DNA from: Calcarisporiella thermophila CBS 279.70
Lineage: Eukaryota > Calcarisporiellomycota
Assembly (NCBI RefSeq): GCF_041956535.1
Contig: NW_027192219.1
Coordinates: 169,376-233,375 of the forward strand
Length of the DNA: 64,000 nt
Direction: 5' to 3'
A program made the position numbers and the translations under genes. Below, in pieces: positions 1 to 12,961 of this stretch (the stretch's first letter is position 1; every line of letters starts with the position of its first letter). Below the pieces are notes generated by a model. The model searched no databases and was not told where the DNA came from. It was given only the letters and a program-made list of their open reading frames with translations.

Positions 1-295
1 GCAATATAATGTATATGTTGCAATCTCGAACTTTTTGAAATACATGCTATTAGATGGTCCTGATATGATTGTAATAATTTATACTTGTATATATCTTAGT
101 ATAATGCGTCTAACTTCGTGGGCTAAGCACGCAAACACAAACAAATGGGAGAGTCTTGCTTATATCGATTTAAGAAAAAAGAGTACAGAGAAATATAAGG
201 GGGCGTTCTGGCATATGTTTGCAAATAAGAATTATATAAGTTTTGGCATGAGCAATAGGTACTTAATGCTCTTGCCAAAAGTTACAATATATTCT

Positions 296-3012
296 TCAAA
301 TCCCATTTTGTACCCTAAACTCATCCCATGCTTCGTTCAGTGCACTAAATACTCCGTTGGCGATCAGCTTTTGTTCCACAGTTAGCCCAGGTCCCATCTA
401 ATAGTGTATTACAAATGTTATTAGAGAAGCATAAAATATTGTTTTTCAGAAAATTGATAACGCACTTTGTCCGGATGCACTTTGCTAATTGCACGTATAT
501 ACCGAGATTTTACCTGTGCAGGTGTGACCAACTCACTCATAGGCACTGGGCGCCATTGTAATTCCTCCCACAAGACAGTTTCCAAGCTTGCAATTAGAGC
601 TCTCAAGTTTTTTTCTTTACTTGCACGCCACTGAACTATTCGAGCGTCAACAATATCCTTGCATTGCAGTTTTTCAACATCTTCTTGTTCCTGACGAGCA
701 TTGTGTGCACGCAGGCGAGAGACTGCAGCATCGCTTGCAATCTGACCCGCACGCTTGGCTGCAGCAGAGGGTTGAGGAGTGCGCGTAATGGGGGGTTTTG
801 GGGCTGCAGGGGCTGGAGAGTCAATGAATTCTGCAAACGGGTTGTTTTCAAGGTTTGGTACGCTTGAAGATGGGGTGGAAGCCTCCGGAACTCCTTTTAG
901 TGCTCTCCTACAGCGTGACATTCCCTCATTGACACTTTTATTTCGTGGATCCAGCACAATAAGTCGTTCGTAGTCACTAAGGGCGTCTTCATATCGCTCC
1001 ATATTTTCGTAGGCAGTCGCACGTCGTAACAGCGCTTTCTTCCCATGATCCATGAAATGTACTCCTTCGTATAGCTCTGTAGAATTAATATCTTGCCCAA
1101 TGATCTCTAGGGCTAATGAGCAATCGTCAACACATCCTCTATTATCTCCTGTTTTCAATTTCGCAGCAGCTCGATTATTGTACAGTGGCACAAGTTGGAC
1201 ATGCTTGGCAGGAAGACTTGCAATTGCAAGTGCATAAGATTGCTCTGCCTCTCCAAACTGTCCAATCTTAAATAGCTCATTTCCACGAACACGATGACCA
1301 TCAGCGGTGCTCAGTTGACTTGGATCACATGGAATAGGTACACGAGGTGGGCGACGTGGGCGTTCAGAAACTAATGGGGTAGAGCGCCCCGACGTCGGAG
1401 CAGATGATGCAACTTGGCGCCGACGGGCAGGAGAAATATAACTCTCTTTTTCTTCGAATATGTTAAGTCGCGTAGCAGATGAAGTACGGTTCTCAGCTGT
1501 TAGTTTCGATTTAGAAGAATGGTTTGAAGATGTAAGATTTGCTGGGGATTTACGTGATTCAGGTATTTCGTCTTCAGAAGAACTGTCACGATATGGTACA
1601 TAATCGCCGGTTTCTGCTCTATTCTGAAGCTCATCTCTGTAGCTTCCACCATTATATCTCTCCTCTGTCTCTTGCATCCAGCGTGGATAGCCTTTCCGTG
1701 TCCCCTTTTGCAACTGCTGTTGTTGTAGCTCTTCAATAGACTTCTTTACTTTGTCAGCGGATTGTTTCATCATTGTTTGAGCTCGGTTGAACATGCTTAT
1801 ACCGAACTCACTGGCTTGTGCGGCAAGGCGCTCTCTTTGCTGCCAGAGGCCGGATATAGATGTGGTGGAATATGTGCCAGCCTCATTTAACTCATTATAG
1901 TGCGTGGATGCAGAGAATTGTGAGTTGAGTTCCTCACCGCTATTCTGCAATGTTGTCATACGTGGGCTCTTCCAAGACGAATTTTGTTGCTGTCTTTCAT
2001 TTTTCTGCATAGTACTTGTAACTAGTTCAGCCTCCTTATTTTGAATTAACATATCGATTGCTACTTCAACATCTCTCCCGTTTTTCGTCGCAGCTAAGGC
2101 AGTTTGTGCCTGAGTAGCAGTGAATCCCATTTCTACTATACGTGCGATCAGCTCATCCATACCGGTATCCTCAGGTGTGACAGTTGGTGGCGAAGAAGCT
2201 GGAGTCGTTCTTGGTTGCTGGAATTTAGAAGCCGGTTCGGCCAAAAGTCCCAAAGGATTGGCATCTGAATCATCGGGGATTGTTGAAGAATTGGTTGAGG
2301 AAGTGGAAAATGGAGTAGGATTAGACACTTTTTCAAAAGCGCTTAAATCGAATGGATCATCTGATTCCGCCGGAGGGATAGTTGAATTTGACTAAAACAG
2401 AAGCCGCCGCGTTAACCAAATTAAATCAAGAAGTACTGAAAATGCCAAAATTACTTGATTGAATGAAGGAGATATCCGATTGCTTAATAAAGATGGCTTG
2501 GCTAACAAATCAAGATCCCAGGGATCAGAGGCCGGTCCAGTCATGCTCTCCGTATTTACAGAGGCTACGCCAGGCTGGGGCGTTTGTGCACGTCTAGACA
2601 AGCAGATGTGAAATTTAAAAATGAGTTGAAACTTAATGTAATAAAAATTCCCGCAATGATAAGAGTTTTAACATAAAATGATATCTTACAGTTGGTTAAG
2701 GGATTGCGATTGGGAGGGTGTTGGAGCCCTTCGGAAATGTGGTTGATCTGCTAAGAGGCTCCCAAATATATCGTCATTGGCTGAAGTACGTGTGGGGCCA
2801 ACAGCAGGTGAGGAGGCTGTTGATGACATGGCTGCTGGCTGGTGGGTCTGAGTGGGCTTTAGCGAAGCACTAGATCCTCTGGAGGATGGTGTTGAGGAAC
2901 GCATTTGATTATGATCGGTAGGGGCGGAAAGTTTTGTAGAAGCGGGATGGTGTCGAGGAGGCTTGGGCACAGATATGTTGGAGCTCCATGAGAGACCTTG
3001 CAAATCATCCAT
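296..3012 (-). CDS. SWA2: Auxilin-like clathrin-uncoating J protein (Swa2/Aux1 type)
   Basis: Auxilin recruits Hsp70 to clathrin-coated vesicles and drives coat disassembly. Domain order matches yeast Swa2: N-terminal clathrin/adaptor motifs (DPWDLDLL near 2500, DDPFDL near 2350), a UBA domain (MDELIARIVEMGFTATQAQ), a TPR block starting at GNELFKIGQFGEAEQSYALA, and a C-terminal J domain with the HPDK loop. The start is the ATG at 3012; a TTG five codons upstream has no support. I see four exons. The last intron begins at 465, directly after HPDK, and ends at 398. The final exon (296-397) restores the canonical end of the J domain (VEQKLIANGVFSALNEAWD), so a reading that stops at 421 is an intron read-through. 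The gene shares a 161-bp upstream region with HBS1. The serine-rich middle looks disordered. Confidence 0.9.
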
Positions 3013-3173
3013 GAGTAATCTTTTCAAGGCGAACTTAAGTATGTAATTTCTATGAGGACAAGGCTTGATAGAAAAATCGAATTTATTAAAGATATTAAAG
3101 TATTGGCGCAGCCACTATGTTATAAAGCGGTCAGAGGATTTTCAAAGATTAATTGTAGATTAGAAAAAAAAAC
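3013..3173. promoter_or_regulatory. Shared upstream region of auxilin and HBS1
   Basis: This AT-rich 161-bp gap separates two divergent start codons, so it must hold both core promoters and both 5' leaders. No specific factor site is recognisable. The role is inferred from position only. Confidence 0.5.
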
Positions 3174-6100
3174 ATGTCGCGACATAGGAGTATTCGGAAC
3201 ATGGATATAAACTGTGAGTGTTTTTTATTTAAACAAACTCTGTGCTAACTTGTATGCTCAATATTTTTTTTAAATTTTTATTTGACCTCTTTTTGTGGCT
3301 AATTATATGCTTTTAGCTGTGTTGGAGGAGGAGGACATTTACTCGGAAGAAGAATATGAAAATGAGGGAGAAGGTAACCTCAAATTTGATTCGTGATTAA
3401 TTTTATGGCAAGAGCAATAGTTGAGCATTTCAATAATATTCATTTAGGGGCTCCTGATCTCGATGATTTAACTGAAGAAGAATATGGTATATACGTTGAA
3501 TTTTTGAAAGGGTTTGGCAGCGCGTATAATCTATTCAATAGCTCAAATGCAGGACGGCATTGCCTATATTCAATCTATATTACCAGAGGATTCACATGTA
3601 CCTGTGAAGGAAATTGAAGACACACTGTGGTATTATTATTTTGATAAAGAGCAATCGGCTAATTGGATATTAGGTATTTTTTTTTCTTTTTGAAGTTTTT
3701 ATATCTAACTCTATAATTGTTTATTAGACAAGCTTGAAAAGCAAAGTATTCAAACGCAAAAAAAGCAAGCTGATTCAAGAAGTAACAAAGGTGAGTGTTC
3801 ATTTCTAATAGTAGACCCCTTTTTGAAAGATAAAGCTGGTGTGGGTGGGGCAATTTCGCACTAGTCGAAATTTATTTTTCATAGTGATCATGAGGTTAGA
3901 ATCATATTTGATTTCTCTATATTTATATGCAATTGACTTAAGGATCTGTTATTTAATCTACAGCTATATCTACCCATTTTTTTTCATAACTATAGGAGTA
4001 TTTCCATTGGGCACCAATACCAAGTCTAATAAAAGGAAAGGCCTGCCTCTGAACCATCTGGCGTCGTACTGGCGTAATATAAAATGGGGTTGTGGTGGCT
4101 CAGACTTGATACCTATTTCATCTTATTCATCAAAATCCAGTGGAAGGCTTTTTAAAGGGGGATTGCTTGGAGGAGCTGATCATCCTCCTGGAAAGCGCAT
4201 TACTCCCAGTCAGCTCGGATCCTCAAAGACCACACTTGCAGATCTAGCTAAATCTAGAGGATCACGCGCAAGCGGAAGTAGTCTTTTATCCTTTGCAACT
4301 AAAAAGCCTTCGCATAGTTCCGAATCCATCGCTAATGAATCATCTCTTATATCACACTCTTCTACATCAAGTGCTTCTCTTTCTTCGGCTTGTGCAAATT
4401 CGCCTTTTCGTAAGCCACTCACTTCGCTAGCAAGAACTGGGAATTCAGCCACAAGTGCAGCAAAATCTACTACTGATAATATACCTCCTGCACCCACGGC
4501 TTCTAGAGAAAATCCATTGATGAATCCAAAATCCGCGAGCTTGAGAGATTTAACCGCGCGCTATGCTAAAAAGAGCACACCAATAGCATCCAAAGCAACT
4601 CCATTGACTTCAAATCCAGCTCAGCCAACGTTTGAGAGAAATAATTCTCATCACTCAGAAAATGCCACTGATACTTCAACCTCTTCCCAACCATTATCCG
4701 ATGACCCTCTTATTGCCCCACCCTCACACTTTGCGCAGTTTATTTTTAAAATGCTAGATGAAAATTGCCAGCAGCCTATGTCTTCTCATATTTTCTCTGA
4801 CTACTTGACTCCGATCCATTTTTCGGTAGGTTCTGCACAAGGCTTTAATTTTGACAAGCCAAGTCCGGATGATATTGTGGCAAAAGCGCAATGTCAACGG
4901 GGTGGAGCCAAAGGTAAATACTAAAAGACTAAAAAATTCCGAATTGATGAGATTTATACTACAAAATTTTCTGAACAGCATCCAAAACTGCACCTGTTGA
5001 ATCGACTATCACTACCTCGGCTGCTAAAATAAACGCTAGATCAGCTGACGAGGATGAAATACTAGAAGTTGAAGATAGTCATGAAGATGAACAGCTTCAG
5101 TTTGATCTGGCAGCATTAGGACTTGGTGATCAATCCGTGACAAAGTCCATAAGTGTAAAACCTGTATCTAAATCATCTTCTAGTACCTCCGATGTTAAGT
5201 CATCTCTACCTCCGCCACCTCCCAAGGCCCCAAAGTTGAAAGAGCGTATCAATGTTCAGGAAGAATTCAAGAAGAGATCCGCGGAAAAAGAGAGCATGAA
5301 TCTAGTGATAATCGGTATGTAATGCTTGATTTCACTCTAAATTAATGGATTTTTCTCAATTAACGATTTTTAAATGCACAATAGGTCACGTTGATGCTGG
5401 CAAAAGTACATTAATGGGACATCTGCTCTACTCTCTTGGAGAAGTGAGTGACAAGGCACTAAAAAAATTTGAGCGGGATAGCCAGCGCATTGGAAAGGGA
5501 TCATTCGCCTTTGCTTGGGTACTTGATGAGACTGAAGAGGAACGGTCGCGGGGTATTACTATGGATGTTGCCATCAGTAAATTCGAAACTCCTCATCGGC
5601 GGTTCACTCTTTTGGACGCTCCTGGCCATCGCGATTTCGTTCCAAATATGATTTCAGGAGCTGCTCAAGCGGATGTCGCGATTTTAGTGGTGGATTCGGT
5701 GACCGGGGAGTTTGAAGCAGGGTTTGAGGGGAATGGTCAAACACGAGAACATGCCTTGCTTGTTAGAAGTCTAGGAGTTCAGCAAATGGTTATTGCAGTG
5801 AACAAATTGGATCTGGTGGGTTCCTTTTCATTACTTTAATCTGCTCCATTGCTATTTCCTAATTCTCCTTTCTTTTGCCCACGAAGATGGAATGGTCACA
5901 AGAGCGATACTTAGAGATATCTCAAAAACTTGGCAATTTCCTGATCCAAGCTGGTTTCAAAAAACAAAAGCTCACATTTATTCCTTGCAGTGGCCTAAAA
6001 GGCGAAAATCTCGTAAAACGTATAGATAGTGCACTTCGGGCATGGTACGATGGCCCAACTATAGTTGAGGCAATTGATCAGTTTGAACCTCCGGTGCGCG

Positions 6101-7029
6101 CGCTAGATAAACCTTTCCGACTCTCCGTGAATGATTTTTTCAAAGGAGGCATTGGCAGTACCAGTGGAGTCTCTGTAGCAGGCAGAATTGAAAGTGGCCA
6201 TATCCAAGTAGGAGAGCAGGTAATGGTGGTGCCCGGCAACGAATATGGAATAGTGAAAGGTTTGAATGAAAGGCTTTAAGTACTTTTCCCCCTCTATTTA
6301 ACTGGGATTACAGCATTAGAAGTCGGAGGAGAATCTGCCAAATGGGCTGCTGCCGGTGATACTATCTTAGTAACTTTAATTAATCTCGATATACTTCAAC
6401 TAAGGTAATTTTGTTCAATATTTTCAGAATTTTTCTAATTGGCGTTAATTTACGGTATTTGCATTTAAGCACCGGCTCCGTGCTCTGCTCACCTGAGCAT
6501 CCTGTCCCATCCGTAACGAAATTTATTGCGCAGGTCGTGGTTTTCGATGTAAAGGTGCCAATAACAAAAGGATTTCCGGTATGTTTTCACTATTGAAATT
6601 CTTCTAGCAATTGTTTTTTGAATTCATTCGAATGAACACTTTGTTTAATAGGTCTTATTACACCAACAGAGTATGAACGAGCCTGCTACTATTTCCCGAT
6701 TGATTTCAATACTCGATAAAACCAGCGGGGAAGTAATCAAAAAATCTCCAAGGTAAGAAAAGATAGCCCTATGACTACTGACTCGTAGTTTAATTTTTTT
6801 CTTCCCAAAGGCATCTTTCTAAGTCAACCACGGCCACAATAGAGATTAATCTCAACCGGGCTATTCCTCTTGAGAATTTCAAGGAGAACAAAGAGCTTGG
6901 AAGGATTACGTTGCGCAAAGGGGGCGAAACCATTGCTGCTGGTGTTGTGATTGAGGTTGCTATTCTATTTAGAAGCTCGTTAATTTCAATAATCGCAACT
7001 AATTCTCTTGTTTATAGATATTTTCCTGA
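3174..7029 (+). CDS. HBS1: Hbs1 ribosome-rescue GTPase (eRF3/EF-1A family)
   Basis: With Dom34/Pelota, Hbs1 splits stalled ribosomes in no-go and non-stop mRNA decay. The N-terminus ([12 protein letters not shown]) is typical. The HBS1 N-terminal domain follows, spread over short exons (for example [19 protein letters not shown] near 3620-3670). A long low-complexity linker is encoded by one large exon (about 3995-4914) and ends in the family motif [11 protein letters not shown]. The GTPase shows G1 GHVDAGKST, switch [20 protein letters not shown] and G4 NKLD, then EF-1A-like beta-barrels II and III. The last exon (7018-7029) adds only IFS and a stop after [13 protein letters not shown]. There are about ten exons. 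The linker holds two similar motifs, TLADLAKSR and SLRDLTARY. In some fungi and animals this part of the gene also supplies a Ski7-like function; that is inference here. Confidence 0.93.
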
Positions 7030-7590
7030 AGCTTAATATGCTGCCGTGAAATTTCTGCTTTGGATCCGCTTCTCTGCATTCAATGTAAAATAAATAAATA
7101 AAAAATAGAAATACTTTTCAACCTATGGATTCAGCGCTTATGCTGATGCTAAAGCCATTTAGTGAACCATTTATATTCGACAACCTCGTATTTCAGCGGT
7201 GATAAGATATCAAAGTAAAACCAACACATTACACAAATTATCTACTTATATCCTGGCAAATTACAAAATGCATCATCCATCGATCTTTATGGTAACATAA
7301 AGTTGAAGATCTTAATCGTCCGCTACTACCAACTTGACACTGCTTCGTTTGTTCAAAGAGCTGCTAAACGGTATTATGTACAGATATATTGGTTAACACA
7401 TTTTCGGTGTGTGCAAATTTGCTAATTTTCCCATTTTGGGCTGATTCTAGAGTGCTTTATATGGATTTTGCACATTACATTTGGATTCCCAAACTTGTCC
7501 TTTACCATTGAAACTTCGACTTCAAAACCCATCTCTGATCACTCTTATCTTGTGTCCATCTGAAATGCAATTTAATTTACATCCAATTTA
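7030..7590. other. Intergenic, 561 bp, HBS1 to EAF
   Basis: AT-rich spacer between two genes on the same strand. It should hold the HBS1 3' end (AATAAA-like strings near 7090) and the EAF promoter. I see no gene or repeat in it. Confidence 0.6.
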
Positions 7591-8958
7591 ATGGCCACGA
7601 CAGAACTCCCATTAGAAAAAGGCCCATTTCCCGTCAATATTGGCCAATCCCTTCTTGAGCCCTCTAATTCCTCACCGTTTCTTTCCATTCGTTGTAAGTA
7701 ATTTTAGTAGATTTCAATAGAATTCGCGTAATTAATTGTTCCCCGGTGCTTTTATTATATTAGATAATTTCAAGCCTGATTCAATAGACAGCACAAAAAC
7801 TGGAGCACTGGAAACAGATGCCAAGGGCGATTTTGTCATCGAGCTCCCAAGTAATCAAGTAAAGTGGATTCATTATTTCCTTTTTTTGTGATTAGCGCTA
7901 AATTGCTTGTTTCTCGAGTAGGCTGGAGAGAATAGTCATAAGTTTGTCGGACAAGCGCAAGCAGCTAAAGAGATAGACTGTTTGCTAGTTTGGAATGAGG
8001 ATTCACAAGTAATATTTTATTTTGCTGTGTTTAACACCCAGTATTCTTATTATGAAGTGCTATATTATCAATTTCTAGAGCTTTACACTAGAGCGATTAG
8101 GCATCAATATTCCAGCTCGTCCCCTCCGCAAATCTGCAAAAAATGCAGAAAATACTTTCACACCTCTCCAAGGACCTTCTCCTTCCGCATCTACTATTGG
8201 CTCCCCGAGCACTACACTACTCTCACCTAATCCTGTGGAGGATGACTGGAATAATTTTGCTTCTGAACTCGAAGAAATCATGCAGGAGGATGATGAGAAT
8301 GCAAAGGATGATGAGGCTGATACAGAGGCAGAAGATAATGCCCCTGGGCAAACATTCGAGCACTTCGAAGTGATTGACGAGCCTGCTACAAACAATGTAC
8401 CTCCAGAAGCACCCATTAATAATTCTTCTGGATTATCCCTACCATTATCATCTGTGGCTTCCCCCCTCTCCTTGCCTTCTCATCCTCACGCTGGAAAACC
8501 GACGTCGCTTTCAGCTAAAATGCGCAAAAATGCTGATGACTCTACAGATAACTCAAGCGACAGTGAATCCTCGGACTCCTCTTCAGGCTCTTCATCAGGT
8601 TCTTCCTCAGGCTCATCCGATGACGACGACGATGATGGTCTATCGGATCTGGAATCTGAGTTGAATCAAACTTTGTCTCAACCTGCAGTTGCGACCGATT
8701 CTGCTGCGGTGGTGAAGAAAGGTGCGGGGAAGAAGCAGCCTGAGGTAGGTGCATTGGGGGCTGGTTCTGGAGCAAGTGGTTCAGCACGAGGTGGCCCCAT
8801 TTCATTGAATAAGTTCATGTCACGTAAGTCTTTTATCGTTTGAATGGCATTAATAGCACTTATGGATGTAAATCGTTTATGTAGAAGATGACGACGACGA
8901 TGAAGAAGATAGAAGAGGAAGAGAGGAAGAGGATATCTCCTCGAGTGATGACGAGTAA
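7591..8958 (+). CDS. EAF-type RNA polymerase II elongation factor
   Basis: EAF proteins pair with ELL and stimulate RNA polymerase II elongation. The first 120 or so residues resemble the EAF N-terminal domain: start PFPVNIGQSLL, then YNFKPDSIDSTKTGAL, HKFVGQAQAAKEIDCLLVW and LERLGINI, in family order across four short exons. The C-terminal half is acidic and serine-rich, with (SSGS)n and poly-Asp runs, as in EAF transactivation tails. It ends in DDDEEDRRGREEEDISSSDDE-like sequence after one more intron near 8825. The ATG at 7591 is the first in frame and sits just before the conserved domain. No ELL gene lies in the window. Confidence 0.8.
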
Positions 8959-9799
8959 TGCGTAGTGTTTTAAACTGTTGCCTGTATATTACGAATATTT
9001 ACCCAGAAAGAATGCTTATCCTTTTCATAAAAGAATTTTGTTTCTACATTCAGGATGTCCCCCCAAGATCACTCTCTAAATCCTATTTGGAAATTCCCAA
9101 AATATTCATTTCGCACAGGCTACACAAACAACAACTTGTGAATTATGATCAATATTATTTTTTTTATTAAGATTTTACGGTTTGATGACGTCTACTCAGC
9201 ACATCAAGTGGTGATCACTAGTATCTAAAGAGAAAAGGCTATTTTTCCTCTGCACAAGAAAGAAATAGTACTATTAAAGAATTCCACATCGCGATCCCCG
9301 CGAATTCCCCACTTTATACTCTCCTCTATACTCTATCTACATACACGTTCATCTAAGGTAATTTCACCGTATACATTCTGAGAAGTGTAGAAATTTTTTG
9401 GAAGCAGAGTTTCGAATCTAGAATCTATTGACATTATCATTTTTATTTTGGATTTCGTATTAATCTTATCTTTTTATTCCCTTCTAGATTTAATTATATT
9501 GGTATTTGATGCACCGTTTCTCTACTCCCCTACACCTAATTTAAAAATTGGCTTGCCCCTTAACTTAAGTATTAAAATATCTGGTTTTTTATATTCTATT
9601 AACTCTGCTCCCATCATCCGGATGCTTACTTTTGCTCCGCTACTGATCATACTCGGCCCCTAAAGGGCCCTGTTAACCTTTTGGATTTCGTTTTTTGTGC
9701 AGTACTCTATACATCTTTACCCCCCTTCCGTATTGTTTTTTGTATATATATTTCGGCATCAATTCCCCAGAATTTCTCGTTTAAATATCTCCCAAGCCA
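8959..9799. other. Intergenic and probable long 5' leader, 841 bp
   Basis: No gene recognised. From about 9290 the plus strand is pyrimidine-rich and lacks a persuasive ORF, which suits a promoter or long leader of the zinc-finger gene. An intron in the leader cannot be excluded. Confidence 0.5.
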
Positions 9800-12700
9800 A
9801 TGTCGGTTGTACCTATCGAATCCTCAATTAATACCGATGCGTCATCAACGGCCACCACTGTAAGCACATTTGTGTCCCCGTCTATCTCCGCCGCTGACAC
9901 CTCAGACGATTCGTCGATGAGCGAAGGACAGACCGGCGAGCGAACAATGCCTACATCTACCACATCTGATGCTCCTCCACGTCACAGTTTAACACCGGCA
10001 GATGTTGGGCAGCAAAGGCGAATAAGTTTGCCTGTGGATAGGAATGTTCACTTGGAGTACGCACCTGCAGGATTAGCCACTCATCAGCTTGCTGCGACGG
10101 GATTTGCCGAACCTTTGGCAATGCCTGGCGCGATTGTCGCCTCAGATTTTACTCCGCCGGAACAGAACATTCAGGTTTCGCCCCCAATTCCAATATCAAT
10201 AGCATCAGTATCTAAGCATCAACAGCAACAACGGGTGCTCTCTACCGGACTTGTTCAAGCAGGCGAGGACCAAGCAGCCGCAGCCGTTGCGACAGTAGCT
10301 CTGCTAGGACAGACGTTGAGTGGACTTGGGCAATCGGTGGCTGCACCTGCTGTCATTATGGAGGATATCAAGGAGCCGCAATTACCAACGTCGAATGCTC
10401 TTTCTCCGCCAACCATCGCCCAAGGGATGCAGATCATGCTTGAGGCTTCAGCAGTCAATGCCCCGGATAATGCGGTCCCCGCCGTCCCTAACATGCCCAC
10501 AGCAGCACCACTCTCAACACCCCCTGCACCCGCTCAGCCTCTCATCCTCAATCCAACGATTGCAACAAATCCAACCCTTACGGCGGCGGCCGTTGTCGCT
10601 GCCCAAAAGCAGATCGAGCAGATCATCTCCCAGCAGCATGAAAAAGCGAACGCGACGCCCCTTGATTCAGAGAGCAATAAATCTAGCGGGGGTGCCGTGG
10701 GGATTGAGCCGCAGGAGGAGCCGCAGCAGGCTGCTGCTTTAATCGCCTCCGCAAATGATGCAATTCTTCAGCAAGCAATAATCGAGTCGGCGCAAGTTGC
10801 AAATGCTGCAGTAGCGGCGGCAGCAGTTGTCCAAATGAACCTGGCTCAGCAGCTGGTAGAGGCGCCAGAGACCTTGTCGCAGAGCACACTTGAACAGAGA
10901 CAACATGAGATCCATCAAATGCTCACCAACGCTGCAAACGCACAGGCGGTATCAAATATGCTCTCTTCTGCTGCGGCAATGAACATGTTATCAGGGGGGG
11001 GGAATGCGCCTGCAGCGACCATGGCTGCCCTCTCTCAGACGGTTTTGCCTACGCCGACGGATAAATCTCCAACACAAGAGGTGATCACCCCATTAGATTC
11101 CTCTCCCTTTTTTTTTCTTCATTTCTCATTATCTTCTGGATATAGACAATACCGGGTGCGCCGTCTGATCATGTGCAAACCGAATCCTCTGCTGTGCCAG
11201 AAGTCGTGGACATGGAGGGCATAATTCCTGGAAATGAACCAGCCAGCATTAACCAGAGGAACAGCAATCGGCCTACTCTCCCCCACCCACCCATTATTCC
11301 AGGAGCGGCCGACCCTGTGGCCCTCAATGAGCAACCAGCACAAACGCTTTTACTTCTGGCGTCTGCAGGGAATCGACTTGCAATGCAAGACAGTCGTGAA
11401 GTGATGAACAACACGCAATCACGACTACCCTCAGTACCGGCTTCCTCCCCTCTGACGTCCAAGCATGAACATCTAGCTGGCGGTAGTCGCGGAAATGACT
11501 CAATGAAAACAGAAGCGGTTAGCACCGATTCCTCGTCGAAGAACTCGCCAGCCGTGGAGGCTGCTAGCGATGACGAAGATGAAGATCTCGAGGAGGTGGA
11601 CGAGGTTGAGTCGAATACAGGAAAGAGGATATGTATGTGGAAAGGATGCCATAAGGAGCTTCCGAATATGGAGGCATTAATTAATCACCTAGCGGATGTC
11701 CACGTCGGCGGCGGCAAGGTAAGCAGCTGCTCGTATAGCTTGAGAGGATAGGCACGTGGAGCTGACTTGTTTTTTATAGCCGAAATATTTATGCGAATGG
11801 AGCGATTGTCCTAGAACGAACAAGCCGTTCAAGAAACGCCACAAAATGTTCAACCATCTACGCACGCATACTGGAGAACGGCCGTTTGTCTGCCAGGTTT
11901 CTGGGTGTGGGAAAAGGTTCGCTCGCCCTGACTCTCTCAGTACACATATGAAGACCCACTCGACCGTGCGGCCTTTTGTGTGCTCCGTCGAAGGGTGTAG
12001 GAAAGCATACTACCATGCCCGTTCGCTGCGTAAGCACGAGCGGGTGCATGATCAACGACAGCAATCTGGTAATCAGCAACAGCAACCGCAACAGCAGCAG
12101 TGCAACGGGCGACTAAGCTATTCTCAGACCTATTCACCCTATCCAACGACACGGCCTTATGCCAATTCGGCTGCATCAGCGGCCCAGTCAACACCCCTAT
12201 TCTCCCCCACCTCGATACGGCCACCACCCGCTGCCGGAATGGTCACGACAATGCACCCGTCCCATTCTCCTCACACTTCTCCTTCCCCTCTCTCAACTGC
12301 AAGCATCCCCTCACCAATGCATGTGCCGGCTTCCTCCGCCTCCAGTAGTGGCCCAAGCCCAAAATTGCCCATTCCTCCCTCGCCGACTGCAGGCCTCCCT
12401 TTCTCCCACTCGGTGCCCGCGGTTTACCCTTCACACAGCCCAGTGGTGGCCATGCCCTACGGAGTTTTGCCAAGCCTGCGGCCTGCAGAGGCGGCCGTCG
12501 CGGCCGTCGCGGCTGCCGCCGTGGCAGATGGATATGGACGAATATTCACCAGACTTCCGCCTCTGCCTATGGGGCCGCCCATGGGCGGGATGTTGCCCTC
12601 TGCAACCCATCCTCACAAATATGTCCTCCCAACCCCTCCCATGGTTCCCGCTGGGCCCTATTTCCCCACCGCCCCCTCCTACACCCCTACCACGCTGCCG

Positions 12701-12961
12701 CCGGCATTTCTCCCAAGGCCTCCCAATATACCACCCTCCCCTATCTCCATTTCCTCTCCATCCGGCCATGTGATGCACCCTGGCTCAGTCTCGCACGCAC
12801 CGCGGCTACCACCCCCCATCACAAATATGATGAACCACTCGATTGGAAGCGGTGGCCCGCTGGGATCTTCGGAGCCACCACCCTCTCATCAACCGACCCA
12901 GGCTCAGCCTCCGGGCTCATTGCCCACGAACACCGGGCTGTTCAAAACGAATCCAAAATAA
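9800..12961 (+). CDS. Large GLI/ZIC-like C2H2 zinc-finger transcription factor
   Basis: Three exons (9800-11080, 11146-11718, 11780-12961) join in frame to 1011 codons plus stop. The N-terminal half is rich in Ala, Gln, Ser and Pro and probably disordered. An acidic patch ([14 protein letters not shown]) precedes four zinc fingers. Finger 1 is CMWKGC...H...H. Finger 2 (CEWSDC, then 15 residues to HLRTH) has the exact C-x4-C-x15-H-x3-H spacing of GLI finger 2. Fingers 3 and 4 are CQVSGC...HMKTH and CSVEGC...HERVH. The second intron splits fingers 1 and 2. The C-terminus is Pro/Ser-rich. The fingers place it in the GLI/GLIS/ZIC-like class, also related to fungal Zap1- and PacC-type factors. Targets are unknown. 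Confidence 0.85.

Noticed and set aside
35-385. Open frame of 116 codons at the window start
   Set aside because: It overlaps the last auxilin exon, which restores a conserved J-domain end, and has no recognisable feature.
421-465. Auxilin stop codon at 421
   Set aside because: The J domain would end right after HPDK with an unrelated tail; a GTGCGT donor at 465 and TAG acceptor at 398 give the conserved end instead.
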